Source of the DNA: Mesobacterium_A hydrothermale
Lineage (GTDB): Bacteria > Pseudomonadota > Alphaproteobacteria > Rhodobacterales > Rhodobacteraceae
Direction: 5' to 3'
Assembly (NCBI RefSeq): GCF_035818635.1
Contig: NZ_JAYLLH010000017.1
Coordinates: 1 to 64,000, forward strand
Length of the DNA: 64,000 bases
Positions 50,698 through 59,285 of this stretch are shown one piece after another; position 1 is the stretch's first letter, and the number at the start of each line of letters is the position of its first letter. The translations under genes and the position numbers were made by a program. Under the pieces are notes generated by a model. That model ran no database searches and was not told the origin of the DNA. It saw only the letters and a program-made list of their open reading frames with translations.

Positions 50698-50931
50698 TCA
50701 GCCGGCGCGCATGTCCTGGGCCTGTCGGGCCAGGTCTTCGACGAACATCCAGTCTCGCAGTTCTTCGTCCGCTTCAAGCAGCGTCAGGTCATGACGCTCT
50801 GCCAGGTGCTGGGTCAGGTGCTGCGGCAAAAGCGGGGGCTCGTCCAGCACATCGCTGTCGATCTGCGGAAAACGCTTGTGCAAGCGCCTGACGACTTGCG
50901 ACCAGTTCGCGACGATGTCGTGCCATGTCAT
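50698..50931 (-). CDS. Small hypothetical protein, 77 residues
   Basis: The product (MTWHDIVANWSQVVRRLHKRFPQIDSDVL...) is helical and acidic toward the end, with no known motif. ATG at 50931 follows GGGAGGAAC at about 10 bases, so it is preferred to an upstream TTG. Its stop abuts the stop of the XRE-cupin gene in convergent orientation. The composition suggests a soluble cytoplasmic protein. Confidence 0.6.
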   Translation of the reverse strand: MTWHDIVANWSQVVRRLHKRFPQIDSDVLDEPPLLPQHLTQHLAERHDLTLLEADEELRDWMFVEDLARQAQDMRAG

Positions 50932-51072
50932 TTGTGGCGTTCCTCCCAAAACGCCCCTCGCACGACCGAATGTATAACAAAATCGGAAATAAGATAACAG
51001 AAAAGTGACACGGTGAAAGGGCCGGGCGGCGCAGGGCCATCCGGTGGGAAAAGCGCGACGCCTTTGGGCGCG

Positions 51073-51189
51073 TCAGAACCAGCTTTGAACGCGGCGTGCG
51101 CTGCCGGAAATGTCCTGCCCGATGCCATCGACCGTTGCACAGCCGCCCAAGGTCAGGGCGGCCACAAGGAGAATGCCTGCTGCTCTCAT
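51073..51189 (-). CDS. Entericidin-like small lipoprotein
   Basis: The 38-residue protein has a lipoprotein signal peptide with lipobox LTLGGC (cleavage before Cys 17), followed by CATVDGIGQDISGSARRVQSWF. This matches the EcnA/EcnB entericidin family, whose mature part begins CxTVxGxGxDI. It would be a lipid-anchored peptide of the inner or outer membrane and may affect envelope stability under stress. The ATG comes one base after the stop of the peptide-binding protein gene, so it is translated from the same transcript. Confidence 0.85.
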   Translation of the reverse strand: MRAAGILLVAALTLGGCATVDGIGQDISGSARRVQSWF

Positions 51190-51190
51190 C

Positions 51191-53023
51191 TTATTTGTCT
51201 TCTTCATACCACCAGACGTCTGTCTGCCAGTTTATCCAGTCCCCGTAAATTGGCAGTTTCTCAGGGTATTTCAACTCTTTGGCATGGGCAATCCGACTGA
51301 TTGCCCACTGATATGTGGGAATCACGTAACGTCCGGTGGTCAAGACCCGATCCAGAGCCCGGGTCGCGGCAAGGAAATCCTCCCGGCTTTCTGAGGTCAG
51401 AAGCTTGTCGATCATCGCCTCGGCCGCGGGGGACGTCATTCCCATCCAGTTGCGCGACCCCGGTTCCATCCCGGCGGCAGCACCCCAATATGCCTTTTGC
51501 TCGTTGCCCGGCGACAGCGACAGGCCGCGCCGATACCACGTCATGTCGAAGTCATAGGCGTTGGTGCGTTCCTTGAACTGGGCATCATCCACGGTCGATA
51601 CGTTGACCGCGATGCCCAGGCGATCCAGCGCCTGAACATACAGATCGGCAATCGCCTGTTCCTCGGACGCACCCTGCGTCAGCAGGATTTCAAAGGAGAA
51701 GGGCGTGCCGCTGGCATTCTTCATCACGCCGTCCTGCACCGTCCAGCCGGCCTCTGCCATCAGGTCCATGGCACGGGCGATGTTCTTGCGGTTGCGCAGG
51801 GTGCCGTCGCCCTCGGGCAGGGCATAGCCCTCCAGCGCGCCGGGCAACAGCTGATCGGCGTAAGGTGCCAGGAAATCGCGCACCTTGCCCTCTGCCGGGC
51901 CGGGGCGCATGCCCAGCACCGAGTTCGAGAAATATGATGTGATGCGCGGTTGGCGGCCGCCTGTCATGGTTTCGTTGATGAACTCGAAGTTGAACGCATG
52001 CAGCATCGCATCGCGCACACGCCAGTCGCGAAACTGGTCGCGGCGGGTGTTCATTACAAAGCCGGTGATGCCAGAGGGACGTTCATGCGGGATGATCGAC
52101 TTGATCACATCACCGCTGTCGATCGCCGGGAAATCATACTGGGTTTCCCATTTTTCTGCGTTGCTTTCACGGTTTGTGTTCAGTTCTCCAGCCTTGAACG
52201 CTTCGAACACGGCGGTACCTTCGCCGAAATACTCGATCCGGATCTCGTCGAAATTGGCCTGGCCGCGCATGAAGGGCAGGTCGTTGCCCCAGTAGTCGGG
52301 GTTGCGCTTCAGGCTGATGAAGCGCCCGGCCTCGAAATCACCGACGACATACGGCGCCGAGGTGATCGGCGCCATGTCGGTGCCATCGGTTTCGGCAAAG
52401 TCGATACCGTCATACTGCGCCTTTTTCAGGATCGGGCGCATACCCACCAGCAGCGCCAGTTCGCGATCCTCGGTATTGAAGGTGAACCTGACCGACGCGG
52501 GACCTGTCTGTTCCATCGTTTCGATCTTGTCCCACAGGCTGGCATAACGCGGGTTGCCCTTGGTCCCCAGAGTCTCATAGCTCCACATCACGTCCTCGAC
52601 CGTGACCGGGCTGCCGTCAGAGAATTTCGCCTCGGGCCGCAGGGTGAATTCCACCCATTCACGGCGCGGTCCGACCTCAACCGATTCGCACAGGAGGCAA
52701 TAAAGCGTGAAGGGTTCGTCCCAACTGCGACCCATAAGCGATTCAAATCCAACGGTTCCGGCAAAGCGCAACTGCCAGGGCGCGCGCCCTTTGCGGACAA
52801 ATGGGTTCAGGCTGTCAAAGCCGCCGCGTTCGCCAAGGACGATCCGCCCGCCCTTGGGCGCATCCGGGTTGGCATACGGCAAAGACACAAAATCCGGTGG
52901 AAGCTGTGGCTCGCCGTACATAGCTATGCCATGTTTGGGCTCTGCCGCTGCGAATCCCGAACACGCGATCAGCGCCAAAATCGCACCAGTTGTCCGCAGG
53001 CTGGCAAAATAGTTTGTTCTCAT
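51191..53023 (-). CDS. Peptide/nickel-type ABC transporter substrate-binding protein
   Basis: The 610-residue protein has a signal peptide (IAACSGFAAA region; cleavage near residue 27) and belongs to solute-binding family 5: GIAMYGEPQLPPDFVSLPYANPDAPKGGRIVLGERGGFDSLNPFV, then LKRNPDYWG and IISYF-type motifs. This long form (about 600 residues) resembles YejA/DppA-like binding proteins for peptides or murein fragments. No permease or ATPase genes lie beside it in this window, so it is either an orphan or shares another system. The entericidin-like gene follows directly. Confidence 0.9.
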   Translation of the reverse strand: MRTNYFASLRTTGAILALIACSGFAAAEPKHGIAMYGEPQLPPDFVSLPYANPDAPKGGRIVLGERGGFDSLNPFVRKGRAPWQLRFAGTVGFESLMGRSWDEPFTLYCLLCESVEVGPRREWVEFTLRPEAKFSDGSPVTVEDVMWSYETLGTKGNPRYASLWDKIETMEQTGPASVRFTFNTEDRELALLVGMRPILKKAQYDGIDFAETDGTDMAPITSAPYVVGDFEAGRFISLKRNPDYWGNDLPFMRGQANFDEIRIEYFGEGTAVFEAFKAGELNTNRESNAEKWETQYDFPAIDSGDVIKSIIPHERPSGITGFVMNTRRDQFRDWRVRDAMLHAFNFEFINETMTGGRQPRITSYFSNSVLGMRPGPAEGKVRDFLAPYADQLLPGALEGYALPEGDGTLRNRKNIARAMDLMAEAGWTVQDGVMKNASGTPFSFEILLTQGASEEQAIADLYVQALDRLGIAVNVSTVDDAQFKERTNAYDFDMTWYRRGLSLSPGNEQKAYWGAAAGMEPGSRNWMGMTSPAAEAMIDKLLTSESREDFLAATRALDRVLTTGRYVIPTYQWAISRIAHAKELKYPEKLPIYGDWINWQTDVWWYEEDK

Positions 53024-53103
53024 TTTGGCGACGATCCCTGTTCTGCCCTTGTTTTATTGGATGCTACCGTAGCGGGGGATTTACGCCTTTTCAAACTTTT
53101 AGC

Positions 53104-53132
53104 TTGGACTCCTAACGAAGATTGCTTATAAC
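53104..53132 (+). promoter_or_regulatory. Sigma-70-type promoter for the small RNA
   Basis: TTGGAC (53104-53109), 17 bases, TATAAC (53127-53132). The spacing is ideal and no coding gene on this strand follows before the terminator at 53187. Confidence 0.65.
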
Positions 53133-53138
53133 GGGGGC

Positions 53139-53213
53139 ACTGCTCGATAGGTTTCTTGCCTGTATGAAACCTGCCTCAATGACTTAACCCCGGCCTTGTG
53201 CCGGGGTTTTTTT
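53139..53213 (+). ncRNA. Probable small regulatory RNA of about 75 nt
   Basis: Downstream of a good promoter lies a hairpin (AGGTTTC 53149-53155, GAAACCT 53166-53172, 10-base loop), then a single-stranded linker (GCCTCAATGACTTA), then a strong Rho-independent terminator (ACCCCGGC / GCCGGGGT with a 5-base loop and seven T's, 53187-53213). There is no open frame of note inside. The whole has the form of a Hfq-type trans-acting sRNA. The linker is its probable seed region. I do not recognise a named family. Confidence 0.65.
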
Positions 53214-53317
53214 CTGCGCGAATTCCCCGCAAGTCGGAACAAATCTTCGGCACCCCCTTATGCTGCGACCGCGTCGGTGTCATGCTGCGCGCGCAAACAT
53301 AAGGGGAGCATCTTCAC

Positions 53318-54091
53318 ATGTCATTGAACGGCAAGACCGCGGTCATCACCGGATCGAACTCGGGCATCGGGCTGGGGATCGCCCGCGAACTGGCGCGGGC
53401 CGGGGCCGATGTGGTGCTGAATTCCTTCACCGACCGCGACGAGGATCACGCCCTTGCCGCCGGGATCGGCAAGGAATTCGGCGTGACCGCGCGCTATATC
53501 AAGGCCGACATGTCCCGCGGCGACGAATGCCGGGCGCTGATCGAACAGACGGGCGGCTGCGATATCCTGGTGAACAACGCCGGCATCCAGCACGTCGCGC
53601 CGATCGACGAATTCCCGACCAAAAAATGGGATGCGATCATCGCGATCAACCTGACCTCGGCGTTTCACACCACGGCGGCTGCGCTGCCGGAAATGCGGGC
53701 GCGCGGCTGGGGCAGGGTGGTCAACATCGCTTCGGCCCACGGGCTGACGGCGTCGCCATACAAATCGGCCTATATTGCCGCCAAGCACGGCATCGTCGGC
53801 CTGTCCAAGACCACCGCGCTGGAAACCGCTGAAGAGCCGATCACCTGCAACGCGATCTGCCCGGGCTACGTTCTGACCCCGCTGGTCGAGGCGCAGATCC
53901 CCGACCAGATGAAGGCCCACGGCATGGACCGTGACACCGTCGTGCGCGACGTCATGCTGGCGCGCCAGCCGTCCAAGCAATTCGCCACTGTCGAACAACT
54001 GGGCGGCACCACCGTGTTCCTGTGCTCCGATGCGGCCGCGCAGATCACTGGCACGACGATTTCCGTCGATGGCGGCTGGACGGCGCTGTAA
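53318..54091 (+). CDS. bdhA: 3-hydroxybutyrate dehydrogenase
   Basis: The 257-residue SDR enzyme has the Rossmann motif TGSNSGIGLGIA, the NNAGIQ motif, catalytic Ser-Tyr-Lys (IASAHGLTASPYKSAYIAAKHGIVGL) and the family ending TGTTISVDGGWTAL. The phrase AGIQHVAPIDEFPTKKWDAIIAINL is typical of bacterial D-3-hydroxybutyrate dehydrogenase. It interconverts 3-hydroxybutyrate and acetoacetate with NAD, in the mobilisation of polyhydroxybutyrate. It stands alone between the small RNA and the cytochrome operon. Confidence 0.93.
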   Translation: MSLNGKTAVITGSNSGIGLGIARELARAGADVVLNSFTDRDEDHALAAGIGKEFGVTARYIKADMSRGDECRALIEQTGGCDILVNNAGIQHVAPIDEFPTKKWDAIIAINLTSAFHTTAAALPEMRARGWGRVVNIASAHGLTASPYKSAYIAAKHGIVGLSKTTALETAEEPITCNAICPGYVLTPLVEAQIPDQMKAHGMDRDTVVRDVMLARQPSKQFATVEQLGGTTVFLCSDAAAQITGTTISVDGGWTAL

Positions 54092-54118
54092 GGTCTGGCA
54101 CTTCCAGAAAAACGCAAA

Positions 54119-54144
54119 GGCCGTACCGGTTTCCCGGTGCGGCC
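54119..54144. terminator. Bidirectional terminator between bdhA and the cytochrome b gene
   Basis: GGCCG-T-ACCGG pairs with CCGGT-G-CGGCC around a TTTC loop. On the minus strand it is followed by TTTGCGTTTTT, so it mainly ends the cytochrome operon. It lies 28 bases after both stop codons. Confidence 0.65.
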
Positions 54145-54171
54145 CTGAACGTGGTCCCATGCAGCCTTGTG

Positions 54172-54831
54172 TCAGGACTTCAGGCGCCACGGCTCGTTGG
54201 TTTCAAGATAGGCTTCCTGTTCCGGCGTCAGGTTGATGCATTCATACCCGGTGACCATCGGGCGGACATGTTCGCGGAACCCGTGACCCACCGTCAGCAG
54301 GTAGATGTGCACCACCACGAAGGTGGCAATCACATAGGCCGCGAACAGGTGCAGGTTGGCAATGACCGTCAGCAGGAAGGTGGCGTTCGGCACGTCTTCC
54401 CAGAAGTTATAGGTCAGGTACAGGATGCCGGTGATCCAGATTGCCGGGAACACGAACATTTTCAGACCGAAATAGGCCATGATCTGCAGCGGGTTGTGCT
54501 TGCGCCAGTACATCTTGCGGTGCGGATGGCTTTCGCCCTTGAAGATGCCGAAGGCATAGAACCGTGCGACCTGTACCATCCCGTCCAGCGTCGGTACGAA
54601 CTGTTTCCACGTGCCGGTGGTGAACAGCCAGAAGGTGGCGAAGATCCACACCGCCAGCAGCACCAGCGCGGCCATCGTGTGCAGCATCACCGCCGGACCG
54701 AAGGGCAGGATGTGATGCAGGCCGTTCAGCCCCATCCCGGTGAACAGCAGCGTCATGATGAGCGCCATCTGGGTCCAATGCCACAGCCGTTCAAAGCGCG
54801 GATAGACCTTGACCATACGGGGCTTAGTCAT
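54172..54831 (-). CDS. Membrane cytochrome b partner of multiheme cytochrome
   Basis: The 219-residue protein has four membrane helices with heme-ligand histidines: FERLWHWTQMALIMTLLFTGMGLNGLHH, VMLHTMAALVLLAVWIFATFW, LHLFAAYVIATFVVVHIYLLTVGHG. This is the formate-dehydrogenase gamma/NapC-like cytochrome b type, which draws electrons from quinol. The start at 54831 overlaps the octaheme cytochrome gene by eight bases. Together they should form a quinol-oxidising, periplasm-facing reductase. Confidence 0.87.
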   Translation of the reverse strand: MTKPRMVKVYPRFERLWHWTQMALIMTLLFTGMGLNGLHHILPFGPAVMLHTMAALVLLAVWIFATFWLFTTGTWKQFVPTLDGMVQVARFYAFGIFKGESHPHRKMYWRKHNPLQIMAYFGLKMFVFPAIWITGILYLTYNFWEDVPNATFLLTVIANLHLFAAYVIATFVVVHIYLLTVGHGFREHVRPMVTGYECINLTPEQEAYLETNEPWRLKS

Positions 54832-56452
54832 GGGAGCCTCCTTTTTTCTTACCGGTGAAGATGCGCAGCGCGCCATGGCCGAGGACACCCAGAAGCGCCA
54901 TCACGAACATCAGCTTGCCCAGAAGGCCGACGTGCCACTTGTCGCCGGTGCCGGGCATGAAGACGCCCGCGATGTTGGCCAGGCGGCCATCTTCGGCGTG
55001 GCAGGCCTGGCATTCCAGCGCCTCGTTTGCCGGAGCCACCATGTGGGTGGTCGGCCAGTACATGTAGGTATCGACAAAGCCGAACTGGCCGGAATATTCC
55101 GCGCCCGCGGCCTTCATGCCCGCATCAATCGCCTTGGCCCAGTCGAAGTTGGTCCAGAACGCGGTGTCGGTGGTCGGGCCCCAGACATGGGTATAGACCA
55201 GCTTGTTCAGCTCGCTGTCGTAAGCCTGACGGCCTTCCATGCGCTTGAACGGCCAGATCCGCGAACGGCCGTCCTCGGCATCCCCCGCGATCTTGTTGAC
55301 CTCGACGACCTGGGTCGGGTCGATGGTGTGTTCACTGTCTGAGGTGGTGTATTCCACCTGGCCGTTGAACCATTCATAGATCGGCTGGGCGTTCTCTTCC
55401 CATTTGAAGTCGCCCTTGGTCGACAGATAGGTGTGTAGATGGTTGCCGTTGGAGTCGACGAAATCGTTTTCGTGATAGGGCTTGCCATCCTTCAGCTTGC
55501 CGGCGGTCGACCAGTCCCAGAAGGTCTTGGTGGCGACGCCGCCCTTGGCCATGCTGGGGATGTGGCAGGTCTGGCAGGCGACCACGTCGGTGTGGTCGTT
55601 CAGCTTGATGCCCTTGATGTTGACCGGATGCGGTTCGTTGCCGTGGCAGCTTTCGCAGGTGGCGACGTGACGGCGCTCGCCGGGCTTGCCGGTGCCTTCG
55701 GGGTCGGTGGCATGCACATCATAGCGCGACCCGGCCCACTGGTGGCTTTCGGTGACGTGGCAATCGGTGCAAACCATGTTGGCACCATCGGGCGACATGT
55801 GCACATCGGTGTGGATCGACGGGTTGATCAGCGCCGAGGACAGATCCCCGTGCTTCACGTTGTCGCCACCACCACCGTAAAAGTGACAGTTCCCGCAGTT
55901 TTCACGAGTCGGCTTACCCACCGACATCGCCGCCTTGGACAGGTCCACCGGCCAGGCGGGTTTGCCCGTGATGGTCTGGGTACCCGGCTTGACCGGGGCC
56001 AGGGGCGGATTGCCCGCGCCGGTCGCGGACTTTGTGTATTGCCCCGAGGTGTCGTGGCAGGCCAGACAATCAACCGCAGTCGCCTGTTGCGGCGGCGGCT
56101 GGTTCATGTCCTCCCAGCCATAGCCTGCATGACAGGACGTGCAGCGCGGCTCGTTGCCAGCAACCGAACCACAGAAGGCGTTGATGACGTTCTTCTTGCC
56201 CAACTGCTGGCCGGTCGTCTGATGTTGATAGTCCCACTGGTAGTGCAGCGTGTGCATCACCTGGTCGCTGGCTTCGGTATGGCAGGACAGACAGGCCGCC
56301 GTCACTTCGGGGCCTGACTTGAACTCCTGCTTGAGAATCTCGAACTTGGAATGGTCGGCGGTACTGCCCGAGCCTGGCATCTGCGGCGTTTCCTGCCCGA
56401 AGGCAGGCGCAGCCATGGCCAGCAGCAGTGGCAAGAGTAACGGTGCGCGCAT
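54824..56452 (-). CDS. otr: Octaheme tetrathionate reductase-family cytochrome c
   Basis: The 542-residue protein has a signal peptide (LLLPLLLAMAAPAFG) and eight CxxCH heme sites in order: CLSCH, CTSCH, CLACH, CGNCH, CTDCH, CESCH, CQTCH, CQACH. A C-terminal membrane anchor follows (LLGKLMFVMALLGVLGHGALRIF). The order and spacing, and the conserved ADHSKFEIL..FKSGPEVTAACLSCH start, match the octaheme tetrathionate reductase family, which can reduce tetrathionate, nitrite or hydroxylamine. The following cytochrome b gene supplies electrons. The symbol is by family analogy and the physiological substrate is not certain. Confidence 0.88.
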   Translation of the reverse strand: MRAPLLLPLLLAMAAPAFGQETPQMPGSGSTADHSKFEILKQEFKSGPEVTAACLSCHTEASDQVMHTLHYQWDYQHQTTGQQLGKKNVINAFCGSVAGNEPRCTSCHAGYGWEDMNQPPPQQATAVDCLACHDTSGQYTKSATGAGNPPLAPVKPGTQTITGKPAWPVDLSKAAMSVGKPTRENCGNCHFYGGGGDNVKHGDLSSALINPSIHTDVHMSPDGANMVCTDCHVTESHQWAGSRYDVHATDPEGTGKPGERRHVATCESCHGNEPHPVNIKGIKLNDHTDVVACQTCHIPSMAKGGVATKTFWDWSTAGKLKDGKPYHENDFVDSNGNHLHTYLSTKGDFKWEENAQPIYEWFNGQVEYTTSDSEHTIDPTQVVEVNKIAGDAEDGRSRIWPFKRMEGRQAYDSELNKLVYTHVWGPTTDTAFWTNFDWAKAIDAGMKAAGAEYSGQFGFVDTYMYWPTTHMVAPANEALECQACHAEDGRLANIAGVFMPGTGDKWHVGLLGKLMFVMALLGVLGHGALRIFTGKKKGGSHD

Positions 56453-56599
56453 ACAGAATCCTCCCGGCAATACTTATGCCTTTCTGCATGTATGCAGCGT
56501 GCGGAGGATTCTTTGATCTATCGCAAATTCAGGTTTCGACGGCAGGTGCAATCGAAAAAATAAAATTGAGTCACCTTTTAACGCGAACGTGAGCGGCCG

Positions 56600-57295
56600 T
56601 TACGACGCTTTTCGCATCGCTTCGATCTTGGGTTTGCCGCCCGGTTTGTCCGGCGGATAGACCAGCCCGGCCGAGATCACCAGCTTGGCCGCTTCCTCGA
56701 TCGTCATTTCCAGTTCGACGATGTCCTCGCGCGGGAAAAACAGCAAGAACCCAGAGGTCGGGTTCGGAGTGGTGGGGACGAAAACGGACACAAGGTCCCC
56801 TGTGGTGTCTGCCCGTTGCGCCACTTCGCCCTTGGCAAGGGTCGACACGAAACCGATCGCCCAGATACCCTTGCGCGGGTACTGGATCAGGCAGGCCTTT
56901 TCAAAGGTGCGCTCGGACTGGGCAAACACGGTTTCCGCGATCTGCTTGATCCCGGAATAGATCGACCGCACCACCGGGGTGCGTTCCACAAGGCTTTCGG
57001 CAAAGCGGATCAGCGACCGCCCGATCAGCCCCTTGGCGATCCAGCCCACGACAATGGTGAACACCAGAAAGAAGATCACCCCGACGCCGCGCAGGTTGAT
57101 GCCGATATACTGTTCCGGGTTGAACCGTGCCGGCACCAGCGGCAGCACGAACCCATCGACCCATCCGAACATCGTCCAGATCAGCCAGATTGTCAGGCCG
57201 ACAGGCATGATCACGACCAGCCCGGTCAGAAAACTGGACCGAAGGCTGGAAAAGATACCGGGCTTGCGCGGTTCTTGGTCGAAAGGGGTGGTCAT
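56600..57295 (-). CDS. DUF502 membrane protein
   Basis: The 231-residue protein has two N-terminal helices (FLTGLVVIMPVGLTIWLIWTMFGWVDG and GVGVIFFLVFTIVVGWIAKGLIG) and the DUF502 core: RTPVVRSIYSGIKQIAETVFAQ, YPRKGIWAIGFVS, VPTTPNPTSGFLLFFPREDI. The family is widespread in bacteria and plants (LIKE COV), with a suggested role in membrane trafficking or envelope homeostasis, but no biochemical activity is known. It is a single gene here. Confidence 0.93.
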   Translation of the reverse strand: MTTPFDQEPRKPGIFSSLRSSFLTGLVVIMPVGLTIWLIWTMFGWVDGFVLPLVPARFNPEQYIGINLRGVGVIFFLVFTIVVGWIAKGLIGRSLIRFAESLVERTPVVRSIYSGIKQIAETVFAQSERTFEKACLIQYPRKGIWAIGFVSTLAKGEVAQRADTTGDLVSVFVPTTPNPTSGFLLFFPREDIVELEMTIEEAAKLVISAGLVYPPDKPGGKPKIEAMRKAS

Positions 57296-57375
57296 GTCGG
57301 TCCAGTCATAAGGGTTGCCCGAAATCTAGGGGTTGCGGGGCGGCACTACAATGGGTGCGCCTGCGCATTGCTTGG

Positions 57376-58290
57376 TTATCCCGGCAAACTGTTCATTTCC
57401 CGGGCAATCGCAGCAGCCAGCCGGGCATTGTTCAGGACCAGCGCAATATTCGCGGCAAGCGACCGGCCCTCGGTCAGTTCGAAGATGCGCTGCAACAGGA
57501 AAGGCGTGACTGCCTTGCCGGCAATGCCCTGTGCCTCGGCCTCTGCCGTGGCTTGCGCGATGACTGGGGCCAGGTCCTCTGCCGGGATCTCGTCGGCTTC
57601 GGGGATCGGGTTGGCCACCAGTTGCCCGCCGGGCAGGCCAAGCGCCGCACGCATCTTGTGAGCGCGGGCGATCTCGGCCGCGCTGTCCATCCGCAGCGGC
57701 GCGGGCAATCCGCTGGCGCGCGACCAGAAGGCGGGCAGGTCGTCCTGACCCACGGCGATCACTGGCACGCCGTTGGTTTCCAGCACCTCCAGCGTCTTCG
57801 GCAGATCAAGAATGGCCTTGGCCCCAGCGGCAACCACGGTCACCGGGGTCTGCGCCAGTTCCGCAAGATCGGCGGAGATGTCGAAACTGGATTCGGCGCC
57901 CTTGTGCACGCCGCCGATGCCGCCGGTGGCAAAGACCGCGATCCCGGCCAGGTGCGCGGCGATCATCGTTGCGGCCACTGTGGTGGCCCCGGTCTGGCCC
58001 TGCGCCATGCAAACCGCCATGTCGGCGCGGCTGAGCTTGGCCACGTTTTTTGCCTGGGCAAGCGCCTGCAACTGGGCGTCTGTCAGCCCGACACACAACC
58101 GCCCGTCAAGCACCGCGATGGTTGCGGGTTCGGCGCCGTTCGTACGGATTTCGGCCTCGACCGTACGGGCCATGTCAAGGTTCTGCGGCCAGGGCATCCC
58201 GTGCGTGATGATCGTCGATTCCAGCGCAACGACAGGGCGGTCCTCAGCCAGCGCGGCAGCAACGGCGGGGGACAGGTGAACAAGGCTCAT
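57376..58290 (-). CDS. psuG: Pseudouridine-5'-phosphate glycosidase
   Basis: The 304-residue enzyme has the family motifs ALESTIITHGMPWPQNLDMARTVE, GVGxxxx-like TVAATMIAAHLAGIAVFATGGIGGVH, and ETNGVPVIAVGQDDLPAFWSRASGL. It cleaves pseudouridine 5'-phosphate to uracil and ribose 5-phosphate. It follows the PfkB-type kinase gene with a four-base overlap, which is the usual psuK-psuG arrangement for pseudouridine salvage or degradation. Confidence 0.95.
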   Translation of the reverse strand: MSLVHLSPAVAAALAEDRPVVALESTIITHGMPWPQNLDMARTVEAEIRTNGAEPATIAVLDGRLCVGLTDAQLQALAQAKNVAKLSRADMAVCMAQGQTGATTVAATMIAAHLAGIAVFATGGIGGVHKGAESSFDISADLAELAQTPVTVVAAGAKAILDLPKTLEVLETNGVPVIAVGQDDLPAFWSRASGLPAPLRMDSAAEIARAHKMRAALGLPGGQLVANPIPEADEIPAEDLAPVIAQATAEAEAQGIAGKAVTPFLLQRIFELTEGRSLAANIALVLNNARLAAAIAREMNSLPG

Positions 58291-59174
58291 GAGGTGATGT
58301 CTCCGGATACGTAGGCTGCGGCGGCCGCGAGGGCGCGGGTCAGGGCGGTGGCACGGTCGGCGCCCTCCAGCTCGGCGTTCATATGCGCGGCCATGAACGT
58401 GTCGCCCGCGCCGGTCACCCGGGTGACCAGCACCCTTGGCGGATCGGCAGAGACAAGACCGTCGGCGGTGGCGTCACAGGTGGTGCGACCGCCATCCGTG
58501 ACCAGTGCCCGCGCCGCACCGCGCTGGATCAGCCGTTCGGCGGCCTCGGGCGCGGTGTCGAACCGGGTCTGGCACAAGATGCCCGCCTCTTCGAGATTGA
58601 CGTAAAGCGTGCCGCGGCGGGAGGTCAGGAATGGCAGCAGCCGTTCGGCCTTGCCCGGGCTGGCCGGGGCCACGCGCAGATCGGCGGCGGTAAAGGCCGG
58701 GTGGCCTGCGATCACCGAAAGCAGGGATTCGGTCAGGTTGCCGTCGAGCGCGATGGTGCCGCCGAACGGTGCTGTGTCCGAGCCAAGCGCGCCATTGATC
58801 AGCGGGCGCAGAATCTTGTCGCCCGCCGCTTCCAGCGAATGGGCATCGGCAATCGCGGCGATCAGCCCGTTGGCCCCTTCGACCGCCATGTACTGGTCGG
58901 TCGGCAGATCGTCGGACCGGTAGAGGTGCTCGGTGATCAGACCCAGCCTGTCGCATTGGGTCACAAGGTCGATGCCTTGCGCATCGCGGCCCACAGCCGA
59001 GAGAAGCGCGGGCTTGCGGCCCATGCGCGCCAGGGTCATCGCGATGTTCAGCGCCACGCCGCCGGGCAGGCGGGTGATCCGGCCGGGCACGTCGCTGCCC
59101 TTGTCCATCACGCTGGCAGAGCGCCCGATCACGTCCCACAGGACCGATCCGATGCAAAGGATGTCTGGTGTCAT
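58287..59174 (-). CDS. psuK: PfkB-family carbohydrate kinase, probable pseudouridine kinase
   Basis: The 295-residue kinase has the PfkB signatures: PGGVALNIAMTLARMG near the N-terminus and VTRVTGAGDTFMAAHM near the C-terminus (catalytic Asp in GAGDTF). Its overlap with psuG makes pseudouridine the likely substrate, giving pseudouridine 5'-phosphate. The start at 59174 (MTPDILCIG) is chosen because the typical PfkB first strand begins there. A frame from 59249 adds a non-conserved leader. Confidence 0.9.
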   Translation of the reverse strand: MTPDILCIGSVLWDVIGRSASVMDKGSDVPGRITRLPGGVALNIAMTLARMGRKPALLSAVGRDAQGIDLVTQCDRLGLITEHLYRSDDLPTDQYMAVEGANGLIAAIADAHSLEAAGDKILRPLINGALGSDTAPFGGTIALDGNLTESLLSVIAGHPAFTAADLRVAPASPGKAERLLPFLTSRRGTLYVNLEEAGILCQTRFDTAPEAAERLIQRGAARALVTDGGRTTCDATADGLVSADPPRVLVTRVTGAGDTFMAAHMNAELEGADRATALTRALAAAAAYVSGDITS

Positions 59175-59215
59175 GCGTGCGCTCCTGAATTGATCGTGGC
59201 GTAGCGCAAGCCGGG

Positions 59216-59282
59216 GCAGGGGGCCAGCCCCCTCTTGGCCTGCGGCCAATTCACCCCCGGAGTATTTGGCGAAAGATGAAAG
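59216..59282 (+). repeat. Intergenic hairpin element, copy 2
   Basis: Hairpin GGGGGCCAGCCCCC (59217-59230), a second small hairpin (TTGGCC-TGC-GGCCAA), then ACCCCCGGAGTATTTGG, CGAAAGATGAAAG. It is the same type of element as at 48354-48402. It sits between psuK and the HhH protein gene and probably acts as the transcription end of the latter. Confidence 0.6.
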
Positions 59283-59285
59283 CGG

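Noticed and set aside
56516..56530. FNR-like box (TTGAT-N4-CGCAA) upstream of the octaheme cytochrome gene
   Set aside because: Only one half matches the TTGAT-N4-ATCAA consensus, so it is not supported.
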